Below are positions 1 through 14,539 of a stretch of 64,000 nucleotides of DNA, in pieces. The notes under the pieces were generated by a model that was given only the letters and a program-made list of their open reading frames with translations, was not told the origin of the DNA and searched no databases. Made by a program: the position numbers and the translations under genes. This DNA is from Euwallacea fornicatus (Eukaryota; Arthropoda; Insecta; Coleoptera; Curculionidae): positions 62,001-126,000 of the forward strand of contig NC_089550.1 of NCBI RefSeq assembly GCF_040115645.1, read 5' to 3'. How positions within the stretch are numbered: the first letter of the stretch is position 1; each line of letters begins with the position of its first letter.

Positions 1-3000
1 GTTTTCAGTTTTAACACTCACACATACACAAATGGAATATTTCATTGTATTCATATTTTCCGTATAAAATGTTTCTTTATGTCTTCAGGTAGTGTTACGA
101 AAGGTGCTCCTTCTACATTGAATACACGTATTAAATTGTAGGCAACATAAATTTTGATGTTATTGTTTTGAAGTACATCTACTTTATGCACCGGATATTA
201 TTCTCGACAGTTAGTACTACGTATTGTGAGTCTAAGTAAATTGCCTTAAATGGTCTTGAAATGAAATACAGTATGTGACCGTAAAAAGTCATAATCGACC
301 ATGTTGACCGTACCCAAGTGGTCAATAAGTCAACGACTAGTGCGTGTAAGACATTAATAAAATTATTCGCCATCGAACTGGAGTGAGTTATAACCGACTT
401 ATCTATCATAAATTTTCATGTAAACAGCTTTTCATGCCTTTTATGGTGGCCATTACTTTAATCACTTTTTGTTCCCATTATGAGAACGATAGCAATCGAT
501 AGCTCGATCCATTTTGCAAGCAATACCTTGTTATGTTTGTTTATATTAAGAAATTCTTTGTATTTCATTGAAGCTGTAAATTAATGCATAAAATATAAAG
601 CACTTTTGCCAGGTTTGTGGCAAAGATTCTACAACGGAATCATTAACAATTTTAATTTAGGATCATTGTTTCTACCTGTATATGAATTTTGAAACAACAT
701 TATTATTCTCTTGGGCTTCTTCATCTTTGAATTTTTTACCTGGTCATATACCACATATGGCGTTCGTGGGCGTGGTTTCCCAATGGAGGGGCCCTGCCTT
801 ACGGCACTCTCATGCCCCTCGATGGGCCACTAATGACCGTGCCATGCTTCGAAAAACAGAGTAATTTATTAAACACTGTTCATCACGTCTTAACATTGCA
901 TAATCAAGTGTTCTATAAAAATATTCGTATTGTGTTCAATAAAGTATCTACTGTGACTATCCGTGTTAAGAAATTAATGTATTTATATGTATATTTAAGT
1001 AAGGGGACATTTTTGCAAACAAATCGAGTAATTTGTTTTGCTTCATGTTTCAACCTTGGTGGTAATTTTAACTCCTCAATTCAGCGATTACGAAAGTCAT
1101 CTTCATCTTGTATAATATATATGTTCTAGCTTGTCGTACCAAAAGCATGACATTGATAAAATGGATATATAGTCTTATTAAGAGTAACATTTTTATTACC
1201 ATCACGATTATTTATTTCTTCAATATAGTTATAATGAGATTATTAACACCGCTCTGAGACATGCCAGTATGCTGTTAGCTATGCCACGGTATGCACCGAT
1301 TGTGTAGATGCAAAATGATGATGTACCAAATCAAAATACCTTTTTAATTTTTCTTTGACAAAATATATTTTCTTAATTTTCAGCAACATTGCCCACAGAA
1401 AATAATGGACTTCTTAAAAAAGCGCCATGCAACGACTGTTTTTATAAAAAGTTATTTCCTGTCTGGTGGTATTGTGCGGACATTAAACTATCATAAAACT
1501 TCCATTATTTATTAAAAGCCATTTAATTTTATTCCCAAAGTGTCAATTACACTCGAGTAATTTAACATGTGCGTGGTTTTCTGGGTCTAGTTTCACCGCT
1601 GTGAGCTCAGAATTCAATTAACAATGCACGTTTTGTTTTCAAAGGAAAAGCAAAATAACTTCTTAATGGTGCGATTAACAAATTACGAGTGATATTGTTG
1701 AGAAAGTGTCAATAACCTTGAAGTAATTTAATTGGAATGCAGCCAGCGTTGGAATGTTTTTAGTTTTTAATATTATGTATTAATATTAAATTAAATTATT
1801 AGAATGTGATATTAAATTTATATTATTAAAATTTGATATTGTACTTTACTGAATTGCTTTTAGATCAAAACGATATCGAAATGATGCTCGAAACTTCAAG
1901 TTTCAAAATTTTGGAACTAAATTTATTGACGTTCCCACTTGTTATTGCAAATACAAATAAAAAACAGAAAAAAAAGTATAGAATTAATGGGGCGGATTGT
2001 TGTGCCGTTCCAAAATGCAAAACCGGTCTCTTCGCGCCTCGTTTTGCAAAGTCGGATTGGGAACTCGGATTTATGAAACTTGTTCCTTAATATACCATTA
2101 TCTAACAAGTATAGGAAGTGATAAGTTCTCATTCGATGCTGCCGCTGATTAGTTGAAGGCAGAAAAACAATATCTGTTAAGTATTACATTTTTCAATCCA
2201 ATGCTAACTTATATTGAATTCGGCAAAATCTACTAAAAAAAGACATTATTTAATCATAACTTTTTGATATTTTTAATTGACAAATTAAATATGTAATTGT
2301 TTTTTACCTAAATGAGCGTTTTAATCTTTTCAAATGAGTACCTAAAAGTAAAGCTGATCGCATTCAGAAAGAGAAAATGGCATTGCTGTCAGTGTCGTAA
2401 AAAAACTGAACACTCAATGGGGAAAATAACTATTACTAACTATTGGTTAATAGGTTAGTAGTCCGGGGGTGCAACATTTATCGGCCAATTTAGAATTGCT
2501 GAATATGTGGACATACGTATGCCTTTATGCCAATTCAATCAAAAAGATAGTTTATTTAATGAAAAATGTAATAGAGGTGGTAATCAAACAGATATAAAAC
2601 TATTTACTAGAACCCTTCTAGGAAAATGGAAGGGTAGATGCACTGGATACCTACAGAAAAATTCCTTAGATTATACCTTATATATCCCCTAATATTCCTA
2701 TATATCCTAGGTATTTGAGGCTTTTTATCATTTCATATCTCGGTAAACCATCCTTACTTTGCATATTAATGAGATGTAGTGGAGAATTGCATCGCCTACA
2801 TTATCTTGAAAGAAATTTTTCTCCTGCAAATGTGCGATAAAATGGCTTTACCGCAAACATTTGAGAACAGAAACTTGTATTTTACTTTATTTGATTGGCC
2901 AAAGATTTTACAGCATATTAATTTTATTATTTAATTTATATTATTATTTTATTGAACTTATAGAAGTCAATACAGTTAAAATACATGTGTTTTAACTATT

Positions 3001-6000
3001 GACTCGTGTGACACATTATCAAACACTACATCATTTGTTCGTAGGAAAAATATTGTACTTGATACCTACGAAACTGTCTTTTTTGATAGCTTACCGAATT
3101 TCGCCTTTGCGCCATTCAGTCAACTGTAATAAGCGTGGGGTAAAGTATCACTTTCCACACTTCTTAGGTAAATATTTTTTTTTTTATCAGAACATTAAGT
3201 AAATAAACATATCTTTTACAACCACCAATCATTTTTCAAATAAAAAATCAAATATAATTGGAAATATTATAACAATCAAAATTCCTGCAACATTATTAAA
3301 AACCTTTATTTATAAGAATATAAACACTGAATTAACCTTTTTTCATATAAAGACAAAAACAAATAATAAATTAATCAAACCATCAGTAATGCTTGACCAA
3401 ACCTTGTATCCTCTAAAAGAAAACCACAACTTCTTTTCGCGCGCCCAATCCGCATCTTTGCCATTTAAAAACCATTGAAATCATCGAAACCGGTGCAATT
3501 AATTTATATTCAATCAGTCGACAAAATGAGCGTTATAATTAATCTATGAGATATTATCATCAATTAGGAGAAGTAAATCGATTGCTTAATAAGGGTTTAG
3601 TGAAGAATTCATTACGGATTGGATTGGTGATTGGGCCTGAGTATTTCTATAAAATTGAAAATAAATGTAGGAAAAATTTATGGCAAGAAAATAAGGAAGC
3701 ACAGACGCATCATGTTACGAATGTCAGAAGACCTGGACAACCTGAAAAGGATGGAATGGAAAAAAGAAGTTATCATGAAGAAGTATTAGCTCATCACCAT
3801 CGGCCAGGAATGTTCAACAATGGAAAGGTTTAATATAAATGTAGAAATGATAAATCTGCAAAGGAGTAGAGCATTTAAGTATAAATGGAAAAAGGGTGTT
3901 GGGTAACCCGTTTACACATGTTATTATTTATTTATTGCGGGTACAGCCTGGAAAAAACGGACGTGGAAAAAATTGTAAACCACAAGCAGGCATCAATTCA
4001 ACTCATTGTAGCCTCACCTGCTTATCTCCGTCTTTGTCTAATGCCATTGCCTACCATACTCTTTCCATTTCTACTGGAACACTACTCATTTTGCAGATTT
4101 GCTAGTTACACACATTTATGTTTACTGACCCTAAACAATTCCGTTTATTAGAAAGAAGATAAAAAAAATTTCCTTTGTGTAATTTGAGAAAATCCATTTC
4201 AACATAAATCTCGGTAATAGTAAGAGGCTTAAAGTTAATTGCGGGAATGCAAAATTTTCTCAATTTATCAGTCCATGTGAAAATGTTCTCAGGATGCTAA
4301 GATACTGTATTCCAGAAGATGTGAGTTTTAAGTAATGCTATTGGCATTACTATATTAGGCAAGCTTAGTGAAGTAAAGATTTGCCTTTATAGCTGCTGGT
4401 ACTTGATAGGTTACCGACTGCATTATTATCATTAATTTCCATCTTCCACATATATAAGTTCAATATGGGAATGAAAGCTAGTATTCTACAATCATCAGGT
4501 TTTCACTTTATTAAAATTAAAATATAATACTATTGTTTATCAATACCTATTAATTAATTAGATGTAAGTCCACATAAACAACTGTCTATAGGCTTATTTA
4601 TTACAGCTGTTCCCTATACATTATTTTTAGCTTGAAAAACATTAAAGTTACAAGGGATCCAAAACATTTAAATGTCCTCACTCGTGGTACCTACACAGGG
4701 TCGTGTGTTTTTTCCTAAAGAACTTAAAATGTCCAACAAGTCCACCTCGGTCCGCAGAACTGGTTCTAATTCATTCGAAGTAATGTCAACAAATAAAAAC
4801 TTAATAAGAGTGGCTTCTGCTATAAAAGCAGCGCTATCGACCGGACCCAGGTAATATAATACCTTGGCGAACTGTAAATTATAAAGAAGCCATTACAGGA
4901 CTGGATGTGATCTTGTTCGTTTTTGTTTTTCTTTTGTTGTTCTACTCGTATACCTGTTATCGGACTGGTGAGATGGCCATCAGTTGCAGTGGCGGAGAAA
5001 AGAAAATATCTAACCAGATTGGAGTTTGCTCGAAGATGAAAGCGATACTGCATGAAGGAGTAATTTCTTCTTGCACAGATTACAAAATTATCTTGATTTT
5101 AAGACATGAAGGAGTAAAATTTTCTGTGATAATATAGTTTATTATATAACCTTTGCTGCCTTTTTCTTCCTTGTTAATATTTTTGTTATCAAGAAATATG
5201 GAAATATTGTAGTTTTCAGTTACGCTTTTGATAAAATTCAAATTTAAAATCTCCAAAAAAAATAGGAAAATGTCCTCCATCCTAAGATGTTATATGACAG
5301 ACCTTATGTTGCGATATTCACATGTTTTTATTAAAAATTAGTTTTACATATTTCTTTCTCTATTTTACTAATCTTAGTGATGGTATTAGGTCCCAATAAC
5401 CTCCCTTAGTAATTCACTCTCGAGCTTCATCTGTGTCAGTTTTCTTACATTACTCATATAACCTATCAGTAGTGTCATTCTGATTCCAAACAGTTCTTTT
5501 GAGTCAACGTAGCTTTGGGTAGCTTCAAAAAGTGAAGTGGAAGGTAATTATCTTCATATTCCTATAAACATACTTTGTAAAAAAAATTTTAAAGGCCATC
5601 AACTTTGCATAAAAGACACGAATCTAATTCAAGGTCGTCTTACGTATTATACTAACCAAATAGTGGTGGTGCCCATTCCATGATAACAAAATATATCCTA
5701 AAATATTTTTTATACGGCAAACTTTTCTAGTGCAATTCTTCTTTTCGATGCCACATAGTGCCATCGATCCAGCAATATAGGTAGTAGTAATCTGCTCCTT
5801 TTCACTTCATAGGAGTTTTCTTTTTTTTCGCAGAACGTGCCGCCTGCGTTGTGAAGAAGAGTATTCTACTCCACATTTACCCCACATACCATTATTCTAT
5901 TCAGCATCTAGTTCACCCACATTTATTCCAATTCATCATTCTTCTACAAGTAGTTTCAATTCAGCCAAAAAAAAAAAACAATTTAATCAAAATCGTTTTT

Positions 6001-8439
6001 TTTATTCTTTTCAAAATCCTCCTGCCTACCTCCTTACCTTTAACTGTGTAGCATCTTTGGAAATCCATAATTTAATCAAAGAACGTTATGGAATAAAAGA
6101 TTACGGCTTATCGCCAATGACGTGGAAAAACTTCAATTTTTCCACCAATAATAAATCTAATCCAAATGTAAAATCAATAAAAAATAAATTTACTAAAGAA
6201 CTAAAATTAATACTTTGTTCCTTTATCCAAACAAGGATATCTGAAAAACTGAGAAAATGCTCATTGCTTAGAAAGTTCTCAAAAATTATGAAAATTGTAG
6301 GGAACGCCATTTCCTTTTATAGGATACTTAGATTCTCTTAATAATATTAAAAATATTACTAAATGTTAAAAATTTCTAGTTTTTCATTATTTCTTAAATT
6401 TTTGCTTTCTAGGATTTCAGCTTAAATCACATTGCAATTTTGCATACACATTTCCGATATGATTCTCAAACATTTCAGCACTCGCATGCTATTGCAAGAT
6501 ATCGGAACCATATAATTTTCCACACTTTTTTTAAAGATATGGAATTTTTGCACTTTCAAGAATTCTGACATGAAGGGCTCGGTTGTTTACGTATTTCGAG
6601 ACCGTCGGTTCGTACGTTATTAAGAGAATCTGTAACAATATTTAAACATATTGAATTTTTTACATGTTTCCGGAGCACATTTTATGATGACTTTGTTTAT
6701 GTCTTCGCTTCTCGTTACATTTCTATGAGTATACAATATAAAGATAATTTTTAATTTTAATATTTTTGAGTTTGACCTTCAATCCATCTTGTCAATTTTA
6801 TCTTATTTCAATGCTCTTCTATGGATTTGGTTTCCAGTGAGTTAATCATTTCTCTAACGAGTCTCTGTGGTTGTCTAATCAAGTTGATTCTACTAATAAT
6901 TAATAAAGTAGACCTGGATTTAGTTAACACATTATCTTATTTCTGAATGTTAATATGTTTTCTTTTTACTTTATAAATGATTTTTCTCTGACGATTCTCT
7001 GAAATTTCAGGCATCTTATGAACCAGAATTTCATCTAATCATTTAGTCTGCAACCAAAGTTTGATGGGATCTTACATGTGGCCTTAAACAAATTACGAAT
7101 AGTTTCTTTAATAAACACTAAAATTATCTGTTTTTTCTCCGGATTATAAGTTAGCCTTAAAGGCGATACATTGACACTAGACATTGGTCGAACTGTGGTC
7201 TCGATCCTATTAACTGATTAACTCGAAATTAGACCCAATCCTCATAACTTACTCCTATATAGTCTGGCAACGCACGGTAAGTAGATAAGGTCAAATTACC
7301 TTTATTAAATTCCTCGTAACGTAATAGATAACATTTTTATGTCTCGAAATACTAAAAAAAGACCGCTGAGGACTTGACTACGTTCCACCGCATGTGGTGG
7401 ACTATAAAACAAGGAAAAATGCTGAGCCATTTTGGCTTTTAGTAGGCTATTAACAGTTTTGATCCGAAAGATTAAAACCGGGGAAAGTATTTATAAATAG
7501 GCTCTCAGGGTCTTCGGAGACACTCCTTAGCTAAAAACACTTCATGTACTAATTAGTACTGTCAGCACCTGTTATGAAAAGTATCAGTGAGTATCGTCTC
7601 TGAAATCACGTAGTTTTGCCATAGTCAGATAGCTAAATGGCACAACCAGATTTCGTCGCAGATCCTCCGGAGTGATTTCAATTAAGAACCAGACACCAAC
7701 CAGCCCTACTCGCGTTTATAAGATGTAAAGTTCATGTTTTATTGGGTAGGCTTTCCTTTTAATAGCCGCTGATAAACGTTTATAATTATTTGGAAGATAG
7801 GGCGGTAATTTATGCTAATAAGACATTCCACAGCTGCCTCTGCGCTTCTCAGGTAAGAAAATAAGATGGCGCTTCCTAAAGCAACTTGACACTGATCAGA
7901 ACTTGGGCTTTTTCATCAGGCACATCATCTCCTGGCTATAAAAAAAATATGAAAACAATTGTACAATAATTTCACGGTTCCCCCATAAATTTGATGTGTC
8001 CATTAACCGCCCTATGGGCCCCAGAAAGATATTCCATAATTAATAGACCCATGTTCCATCTGACATTTTAATTTATTCCGCCGTCCAATCATAATTTAGA
8101 GAACAACCGAACATCTGCCCCATGCAAGATGGCTGATTACCTTTTTCTCATTAAAAAACGACGAAAAAATGGTAGGATCTGAAATGTGTTTTTGGGACCT
8201 GATTACCTACGGGTCTCCTTTATTTTTTTGAGACAGCCTTGGGTGCCTCGGGTCCCGACATAATTCGGTGGAACCATTTCAAACATTTGTTAAATTGCTG
8301 CTGAGATCATTGGCGTAGGATTAAGCATTTCAAGACACATGCCTATGGATCTGCATTTTGGCGACAATATTGGTCTTTTGCATATAGTTAATTTACTTTC
8401 GTAATGTAGTTAATTACTTTTATCTTCTGGCAGTGTATA

Positions 8440-8880
8440 CTCATTATTACTGTTATTTATGGCACACCCTATATAAAGGATAGGAAAGAGCCCGATCCGC
8501 CCACTAGCCTCAAGGAAGTTTCACAATATCATACGAATAATACAATATTTATTTACGTTATAAAACCATAAAGTGATGATAAATGTAGGCAAAACTTTAT
8601 ATTCGATTATAGAAATATTGGATACAAAGTGCATATTTTCGGACCGCTCGTAAAACCATCTTTCCAGATGGGTTAAGATGAAACTTTGGAAGGTTACTTT
8701 AAAATAAATCTCAACTTTTCTGCGAAAAAAAAATCAAACATTTTATCAATTCTCTTGTTTTTTGAAATACTAGAATTTTCTTCAACTTGCAGAAATTGTG
8801 CATTTTTTTCACCAACTTTTTCACTTTAATCTTCAACCAACTGAAGCAATTCTACTGAACCGCTCTCTAAGAAAAACAAG
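8440..8880. repeat. Probable dispersed-repeat relic
   Basis: Begins near a GCACACCCTATATAAAGG motif, the reverse complement of the TATAGGGTG(T) ends seen elsewhere in this window, and continues with text of the kind found in insect non-autonomous repeats (TTAAGATGAAACTTTGGAAGG). No terminal inverted repeat or target-site duplication was identified, so the boundaries are approximate. Confidence 0.3.
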
Positions 8881-10786
8881 AAAACATCTATTTGATTCCT
8901 ATATGGTCAATACTAACAACTCATGTCACATCAGTCGCACATGCAAACCGACCCGATGGACTTAATCGACACTACCATGTTTATCTAATGGATGGGAAGG
9001 TGCTAGCGTTGACATTAAAGAAATAGAGGCGTACGGAATGTATGGCTTGAAAGTACACGTCTGGGATTTCATAAACCATTTTGTTTCTGCCCATAGCGTA
9101 TACCAACCAGCAGACGACAAAGGATGGAACGGGTAATTAGTGGTTATAAAATCGCACATCTTCGCTCATTTGTCAGGTGCAGGTAATGAAATTGCTGTTT
9201 TTAATTGAACTTGCTCGTCAAGGAATGGAATGGATACGGGGATTGGAATCGGTGTTTGGCGAAGGATGTTATTGCTTCTTTTCCTGGTAAACACTGTCTT
9301 TAAACAATTAAAATTGATGAATACAACGGTAAACTAAAATAAATGTTTTGCAATAACTTATTCTGCTAAAATTGTCCCCATAATGAGGATAAAAAAATTA
9401 AGTGTTTGTGCTTAGCTAGTGGGATTTCAACTCAAGTGTGAAGATCTACATGTCCTAACATTTTATAATGTCTTGCTATTAAACACTTCAATTGCTCTAA
9501 TCTATGACTATATCGGTTATCAGCTAAATTTCAGGTTTTGTTATACTTTCCACTTTGTTTTAATATTCCTATCTTTTCTTTTTTGCTTATTTTCCAATTA
9601 CCTCTTATATCCTTCTTACAGTGTTCAAATTAGTTTATAATAACTTGCTTTATGTATTTTCATTAGATTATAAATTATATTAAGAAATCCCTGACGCATT
9701 GACTGGCTTCCAGCCATGATGTCATATTTATTACAATTCCAATGATGCAGCCTTGTGATGCTGGGCTTTAATATTAGTGTTTCATTAAAGCATTCTAAAT
9801 CCTAAGGCATGCCGTAATCGTCTAAACTCACTACAGTCTTAAATTATTATTAACTTTGAACATAGTGTCGCTAGATAATCATATGTAGGGAACTAATTCT
9901 TGTTAATGCGGAATTTTCTCTGAATTTGGAACAATTTCTAAAAGCTCATATAAATAATTTTGAGAAATAGGAGAATTTCAATTTCAAACAAAAAATATTG
10001 AAAGAAAATGTTACACGGACTACATTTTTCTCACTATGTATCTACAAAATAAAAATATACAACAAATGGGGGTCTAACCTTTCTGAAACGCCTAGTAAAA
10101 ACTAATTTGAATGGTGGGCGGTAGATGGCCAGAGGAAATCATTTCGTCCTGATAACCGTTTAAGATTCATTTCCGGATGATTTTCTGCCATTCACACTAA
10201 GAATTTTTGCTCAAAATCAGTTCGTTGAAGAACTTTTTCATCTATTCCTAATAATAAAATTCTTTGATGATTTGAGAATAAAGTTTTTTTTTCTGCTACG
10301 TATATTAAGCAGTTTATCTGTTTAAAATTAGGAAGTCGTTGTGTTGGGGAGGCGGTTTTTGGCGTGGAAACAGGAGCGATGCATTTCAAATAAAGGCAAA
10401 ATAACTGGAGATATTAACCCTGGCCTATTATTAAACTATGGTTAGAAAGCCCTGTAACTATAAGTCAGCAGTGCCGAAAGGACACCTACGTACTCCTTTT
10501 GATTTACATTTATGGGAGGAATTCTACAAATATACACATTTTACTGATTGGTTTTCAAGTTTCCAGATTAGGCCTTACGTGGAATGAAACTAGAGAGCGT
10601 CGACAATTAATTTATCAGACACCTATTTACTGCGAATATTGACCACAAGCAAAAAGTTGATAAAAAATTTATGTGAACTCGATCCCCACTGTGTTTCATT
10701 TTATTAACCCATTGTGGTGCATTTCGTGAATGGAATCTACCATGAACGAAACTCCGAATCACGAATGGGTTAAATTTCCCCTAGGA

Positions 10787-10809
10787 ATAATTATAATAAT
10801 AATAATACT
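10787..10809. repeat. (AAT)n microsatellite
   Basis: Short run of AAT/ATA trinucleotides, about 7 units with minor interruptions. Simple sequence, no gene content. Confidence 0.7.
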
Positions 10810-10924
10810 ATTGTAAGTGTATCAATCGACGTCACCATTAAACCGTACCACGTTACAAAGAAGTTTTTTGCAAATACACCTATTCTCAAAATGATATTAA
10901 CTCATTAAGTACTGAGTCATGAAC

Positions 10925-11295
10925 GTCACTGCTAGTCTCGAAGTCATTTCTCAATATAATTCGATCTCAATTCCACCTCGGCGATTGTAATGTCTGAAAT
11001 TAATGCTGCTCGAAATTGTAATGTTAATTTTAATGCCAGCGCTTATCACCGAGTGCTGAGAACCGATTCCTGCGGTCATTCCGAAAACCAAGGCCAACCC
11101 TTCATCTCGCCGCCGCGGTCGGTCGGCATCATGGAACAAGAAACAAACGAGGATCGTCGCGAACGGCCATAAAACAAAACGGCATCGCAGACCACCCAAG
11201 TTGAGCGCGTGATCGCGCCTCTCATTGGGCGCGAAGAGGTAAAAACAGCTGAGCATCGCTGGAGCGATTAGGTGGCCGCGATCGGCGTTTGTTTC
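10925..11295. promoter_or_regulatory. GC-rich island, candidate cis-regulatory element
   Basis: A sharp rise in GC and CpG content (for example CGCCGCCGCGGTCGGTCGGC near 11,109) inside AT-rich flanks, which in insect developmental loci often marks conserved non-coding elements. The left part carries four TAAT homeodomain cores within about 50 bp (10,988-11,036). The right part has ACGGCCATAAAA, which matches the Pho core CNGCCAT at 11,164-11,170 and also reads as a Caudal/Abd-B-like TTTATGG on the other strand. A 101-codon minus-strand frame covers the island but shows no domain and looks like an open frame by composition. The regulatory role is inferred. Confidence 0.35.
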
Positions 11296-12059
11296 AGCAG
11301 GCAGGGTTCTCAGGAACTCAGATTGCTTCTACTTTAGTACGGACTGTTTATAGTAAAATTGTTAAGTCGAGTTCTTGGTTTTATTAGCAGTTAAATGTAT
11401 TCCTAGATTCAGATTGAGGAATGTAGTACCACTTTCAGATGTCTTAGTTGGGAAAGTCGTAGTTTTTAACAGTGATTCCCATCGTTTGTTGGAGATTTTA
11501 CTGAGACCGAATGGGAAGATAAATGACGGAAGCCAGTCAAAAAGTGTTAATTTGGAAAGAAAATTATTTGAGTAATATTACAACAGCCGTTTGGCAACTG
11601 GGCTCAAATTAAAAAGGAGTACCCGTTCAACTAATAAAACAATAGGTGCTAATGGAAACCAACTCAGATATGGGTTTACTTGTATTGACTTCGCAGTATT
11701 AGCACCGTAAACCACTTATTAATAAAACCTACTTTTAGGGACTAGTGACCGACTTCGTTAACAATATGTCGGTCCTTTACTTATTCAAAAAAGTAATAAT
11801 AAATGACTAATAATTCGGTTCCTAAAATTGAAACTAGAACAAAATTGTCTACAAATATGGACACAGATAGGTGGTCGACTTCTTCGAAAATCACCAGCAC
11901 TTTAATATGATTCGTTTATCATTGCAGGTTAGTTTTCGCTACCACTAAAACGTTGCCGTTCTTTGCATGCTATTATTTTAAAGATTTTCTTACAGCTTTT
12001 CTGGAGCCAGATTCCTGAATCTGCAGTAGTGTAGCGTAGTACAATATCGCGGAATGACG

Positions 12060-12660
12060 TCAAAATATATAGGATGTCCCATAATTAGGTGCTAATCCTT
12101 AAATAGCGTAATGTATGTGCAAAGATTATACCAAATCGGTAAATGAACATATGTATATCCTGACGTACCGCTTAACGGAAATACAGCCCCTTGAAGGTGT
12201 TTCTAATGAGATTACTTTTACTCTATAACTTCGAATCTACTAAACATAAATGTACGAAATTTCGGTATTTTCATCATTTTGACACGCTTAATTCAAATAT
12301 TTCATTAAAGTAGTTAATTGTGAATCATAGACCAGTAATTGCGAGGGTTTTTGTTACAAAAACTGCCATTTTTTTTAGTAGATGCAAATTTTATATATCT
12401 TTGCTAAAAATATGTAAACTTAGAATTTTTTTATTCAAAAAAGGTACTCTTGAACAATGTCTCTGTCACCGTTTTTGAGAAAAATTCAATTTAATGTTCT
12501 GCATATATTTACAAAGTAGAGACTTTTCAAACTTTATATGCGTAATAGATACTACTTAATACGAGTGTAAATTGCTTTCAACTAGTATAGAGGGCAGTAT
12601 ATTTTTAGGTCTTGCTTCATGCATTTCTTTAGAAAAATTTACTCGTATCCCGCTAGCAAA
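12060..12660. repeat. Probable dispersed non-autonomous repeat
   Basis: Starts at AGGATGTCCCATAATTAGG, a variant of the (A)GGGTGTCCCA terminus common to many insect interspersed repeats. It continues with phrases typical of such elements (CCCCTTGAAGGTGTTTC at about 12,186; CTCTGTCACCGTTTTTGAGA at about 12,462). No protein frame, and the ends are not defined by eye. Confidence 0.4.
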
Positions 12661-13319
12661 TTTTAATATTATTCTTAAGTTCTTGAACCTATTACCTAAA
12701 TTTTATGAAATTATTGAAAATATAACTGAGAAATTTACGGCTGAATAAGAGATAAAATCGCTCAGAACCATTTTATGTAAAACTCGGTCATTAACCGCCA
12801 TTCCCTGCCGACCAGAAAAGCCAAAGTCCTACCACAGCGATAATTCTTTTCAGTTTGACAGCTCCTTATTTCCTTTGAATCCCATTACGAAAAAACAGGT
12901 GAATCCATAATGAAAATAAACCAATCACCTTAAAATACACCACAACTATGTTTCGCTGGGAACAACAAAACATTCCACCTGCCTAGTTGATTTGTTATGG
13001 AACTAAAATTTAATTTTTTGGGTGGAGCCATTTTCAACTTGACAGCTCATAAATATTTAGAGATTTATTGTTTGGTCTATTTTAATTTAAATGTTAGTGG
13101 GGAATTATGGTAATTAATAAGTTGATGGATAGATATGTTGTTTCTGGCATAAATTTAAACACATTGTAGCCCACAAGATACGATATTACTTACAATAGGC
13201 TCGGCCATTAACCTTGTTTAGCATATTGGTTTGACCAATTTTGTAAACACTAAATAAACAACGCGATAAAAATAGACCGACTTTTAATTAGCAAGAAACG
13301 CATAAAGAATTTTTAGGTA

Positions 13320-13520
13320 GCATCGGGAGGCGTAGGGCCAATCACAACCACAAAACAAATGGCGGTTTCTAATTTATTTTTCGAATTAGAATTTTAGATA
13401 GGCCTAAATGGAGGCCGTAACCGTTTCTCAGTGAAAAACCTTTTAATAAATAGGCTCCCACTTAAGTGGGTACCATCTAACTCGCCTCCATGCTTTCTCT
13501 TATCTTACAGCGAGACGTGT
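13320..13520. promoter_or_regulatory. Candidate cis-regulatory element with NK-2 palindrome and Runx site
   Basis: Within 200 bp lie a Runx/Runt-type AACCACAA (13,346-13,353), a Pho-type CCGCCAT on the minus strand (13,359-13,365), and a perfect 14-bp palindrome CCCACTTAAGTGGG (13,457-13,470) that contains two inverted NK-2/Vnd-like TTAAGTGG sites. Runt is a known pair-rule regulator of engrailed and Vnd acts in the same neuroblasts in flies, so the combination is plausible, but function is inferred. Confidence 0.3.
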
Positions 13521-14539
13521 TTCAAGTGGGCACTATTTTATCAATCTCTTGATATGCCTTCCTTGCTGGTATAGGTGTCTTATGGTATGGATAGACCGGG
13601 CAAATAGAGTTTAAGTTTGAAGTTGTTCGGGTTAGTGTGAATTAAGAGATTCTTGCAAATGCTGAAAAGCAGAAAGAGCAACAAGAATCAGGTGAACTAT
13701 AATGCAATACTAAAGATTTCATTTAAGAAATAGGTTTTTATAGGTATACGTTGTGTTTAGTTTCAATCTGCTTTTTTCCAATATTATAACATTTAGTCTC
13801 ATTTTTTATATCAAACCCATGCCTTAACTTTCATCTTAAGCTTCTTACATTTTATTACTCTTCTTGTATTGAATGATTGATCCACCTCTTTTGCAAATAT
13901 TAAGTGTTTTTCAATTATGGCCCCCTCGTCTTTATCTCTTGAAGAATTAACATAGATTTTTCGCAGTCACACTTTTCTTTTAGTATTCACGTCCTGTATT
14001 CCTGTCTCCAAACTGAGAATTATCTACTTTTCTTGGAACTTTTATTGCAGAACATTAAGATATTAAGACTGTATCGCGTATCAACTGCAGATCCAAGTAT
14101 TGTTGAAATTAGAGTTGGGAGGTACTTCTACTTAAGAGGTTCAACCTTTTAACTCGTATACAAAGTGGTGATTTATTATGGGATATGTAAAAAATCTTCC
14201 GATCGCTTTTTAAAATTACTGAAAATTTTATAGATTGAGCAAATAAAATTATACACTTGCCAGTTTTGAGTTTTTGAATGAATACATCCGGTTTCCCTTT
14301 TGTAAAAGAATCTTTCGAAAGTGATTATCCCTCTCTTTTTCTTTAGTCTAAATATTTTTTTGGACAAATTGTTCGTTAATGCAATCACATTAACTAATCC
14401 AGATAATCCACAGTTTCTACATGCATTTCCAGTATACACCTGCCTGAACTGTAATTGAGGTAACATAAAATAATTTTAAGGCCAAAGGCCGTAAAGTGTA
14501 ATATAATAAGCTTATAATGTGAGCCTCTCATTTTACTGA

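Larger units (their letters stand above)
1..10924. other. Non-coding upstream flank, no gene recognised
   Basis: AT-rich DNA with only short open frames (up to about 95 codons), none with a recognisable domain and many opening on TTG or GTG. I see no tRNA or rRNA signature. Items of note: a small hairpin at 2007-2064 (arms TGCAAAAC and GTTTTGCA at 2016-2023 and 2041-2048, with an outer GTTCC/GGAAC pair), a CTCF-like core AAGATGGCGC at 7863-7872, and a repeat-like patch at 8.44-8.88 kb. It is probably intergenic regulatory or neutral sequence upstream of engrailed; exons of an unseen neighbour or a long non-coding RNA cannot be excluded. Confidence 0.6.

Noticed and set aside
3546..3833. 95-codon plus-strand frame beginning with ATG
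   Set aside because: No recognisable domain or transposon motif, no poly(A) or splice context; could be an unknown exon but nothing supports it.
10951..11256. 101-codon minus-strand frame in the GC island
   Set aside because: No recognisable domain or splice context; low stop frequency follows from the local GC content.
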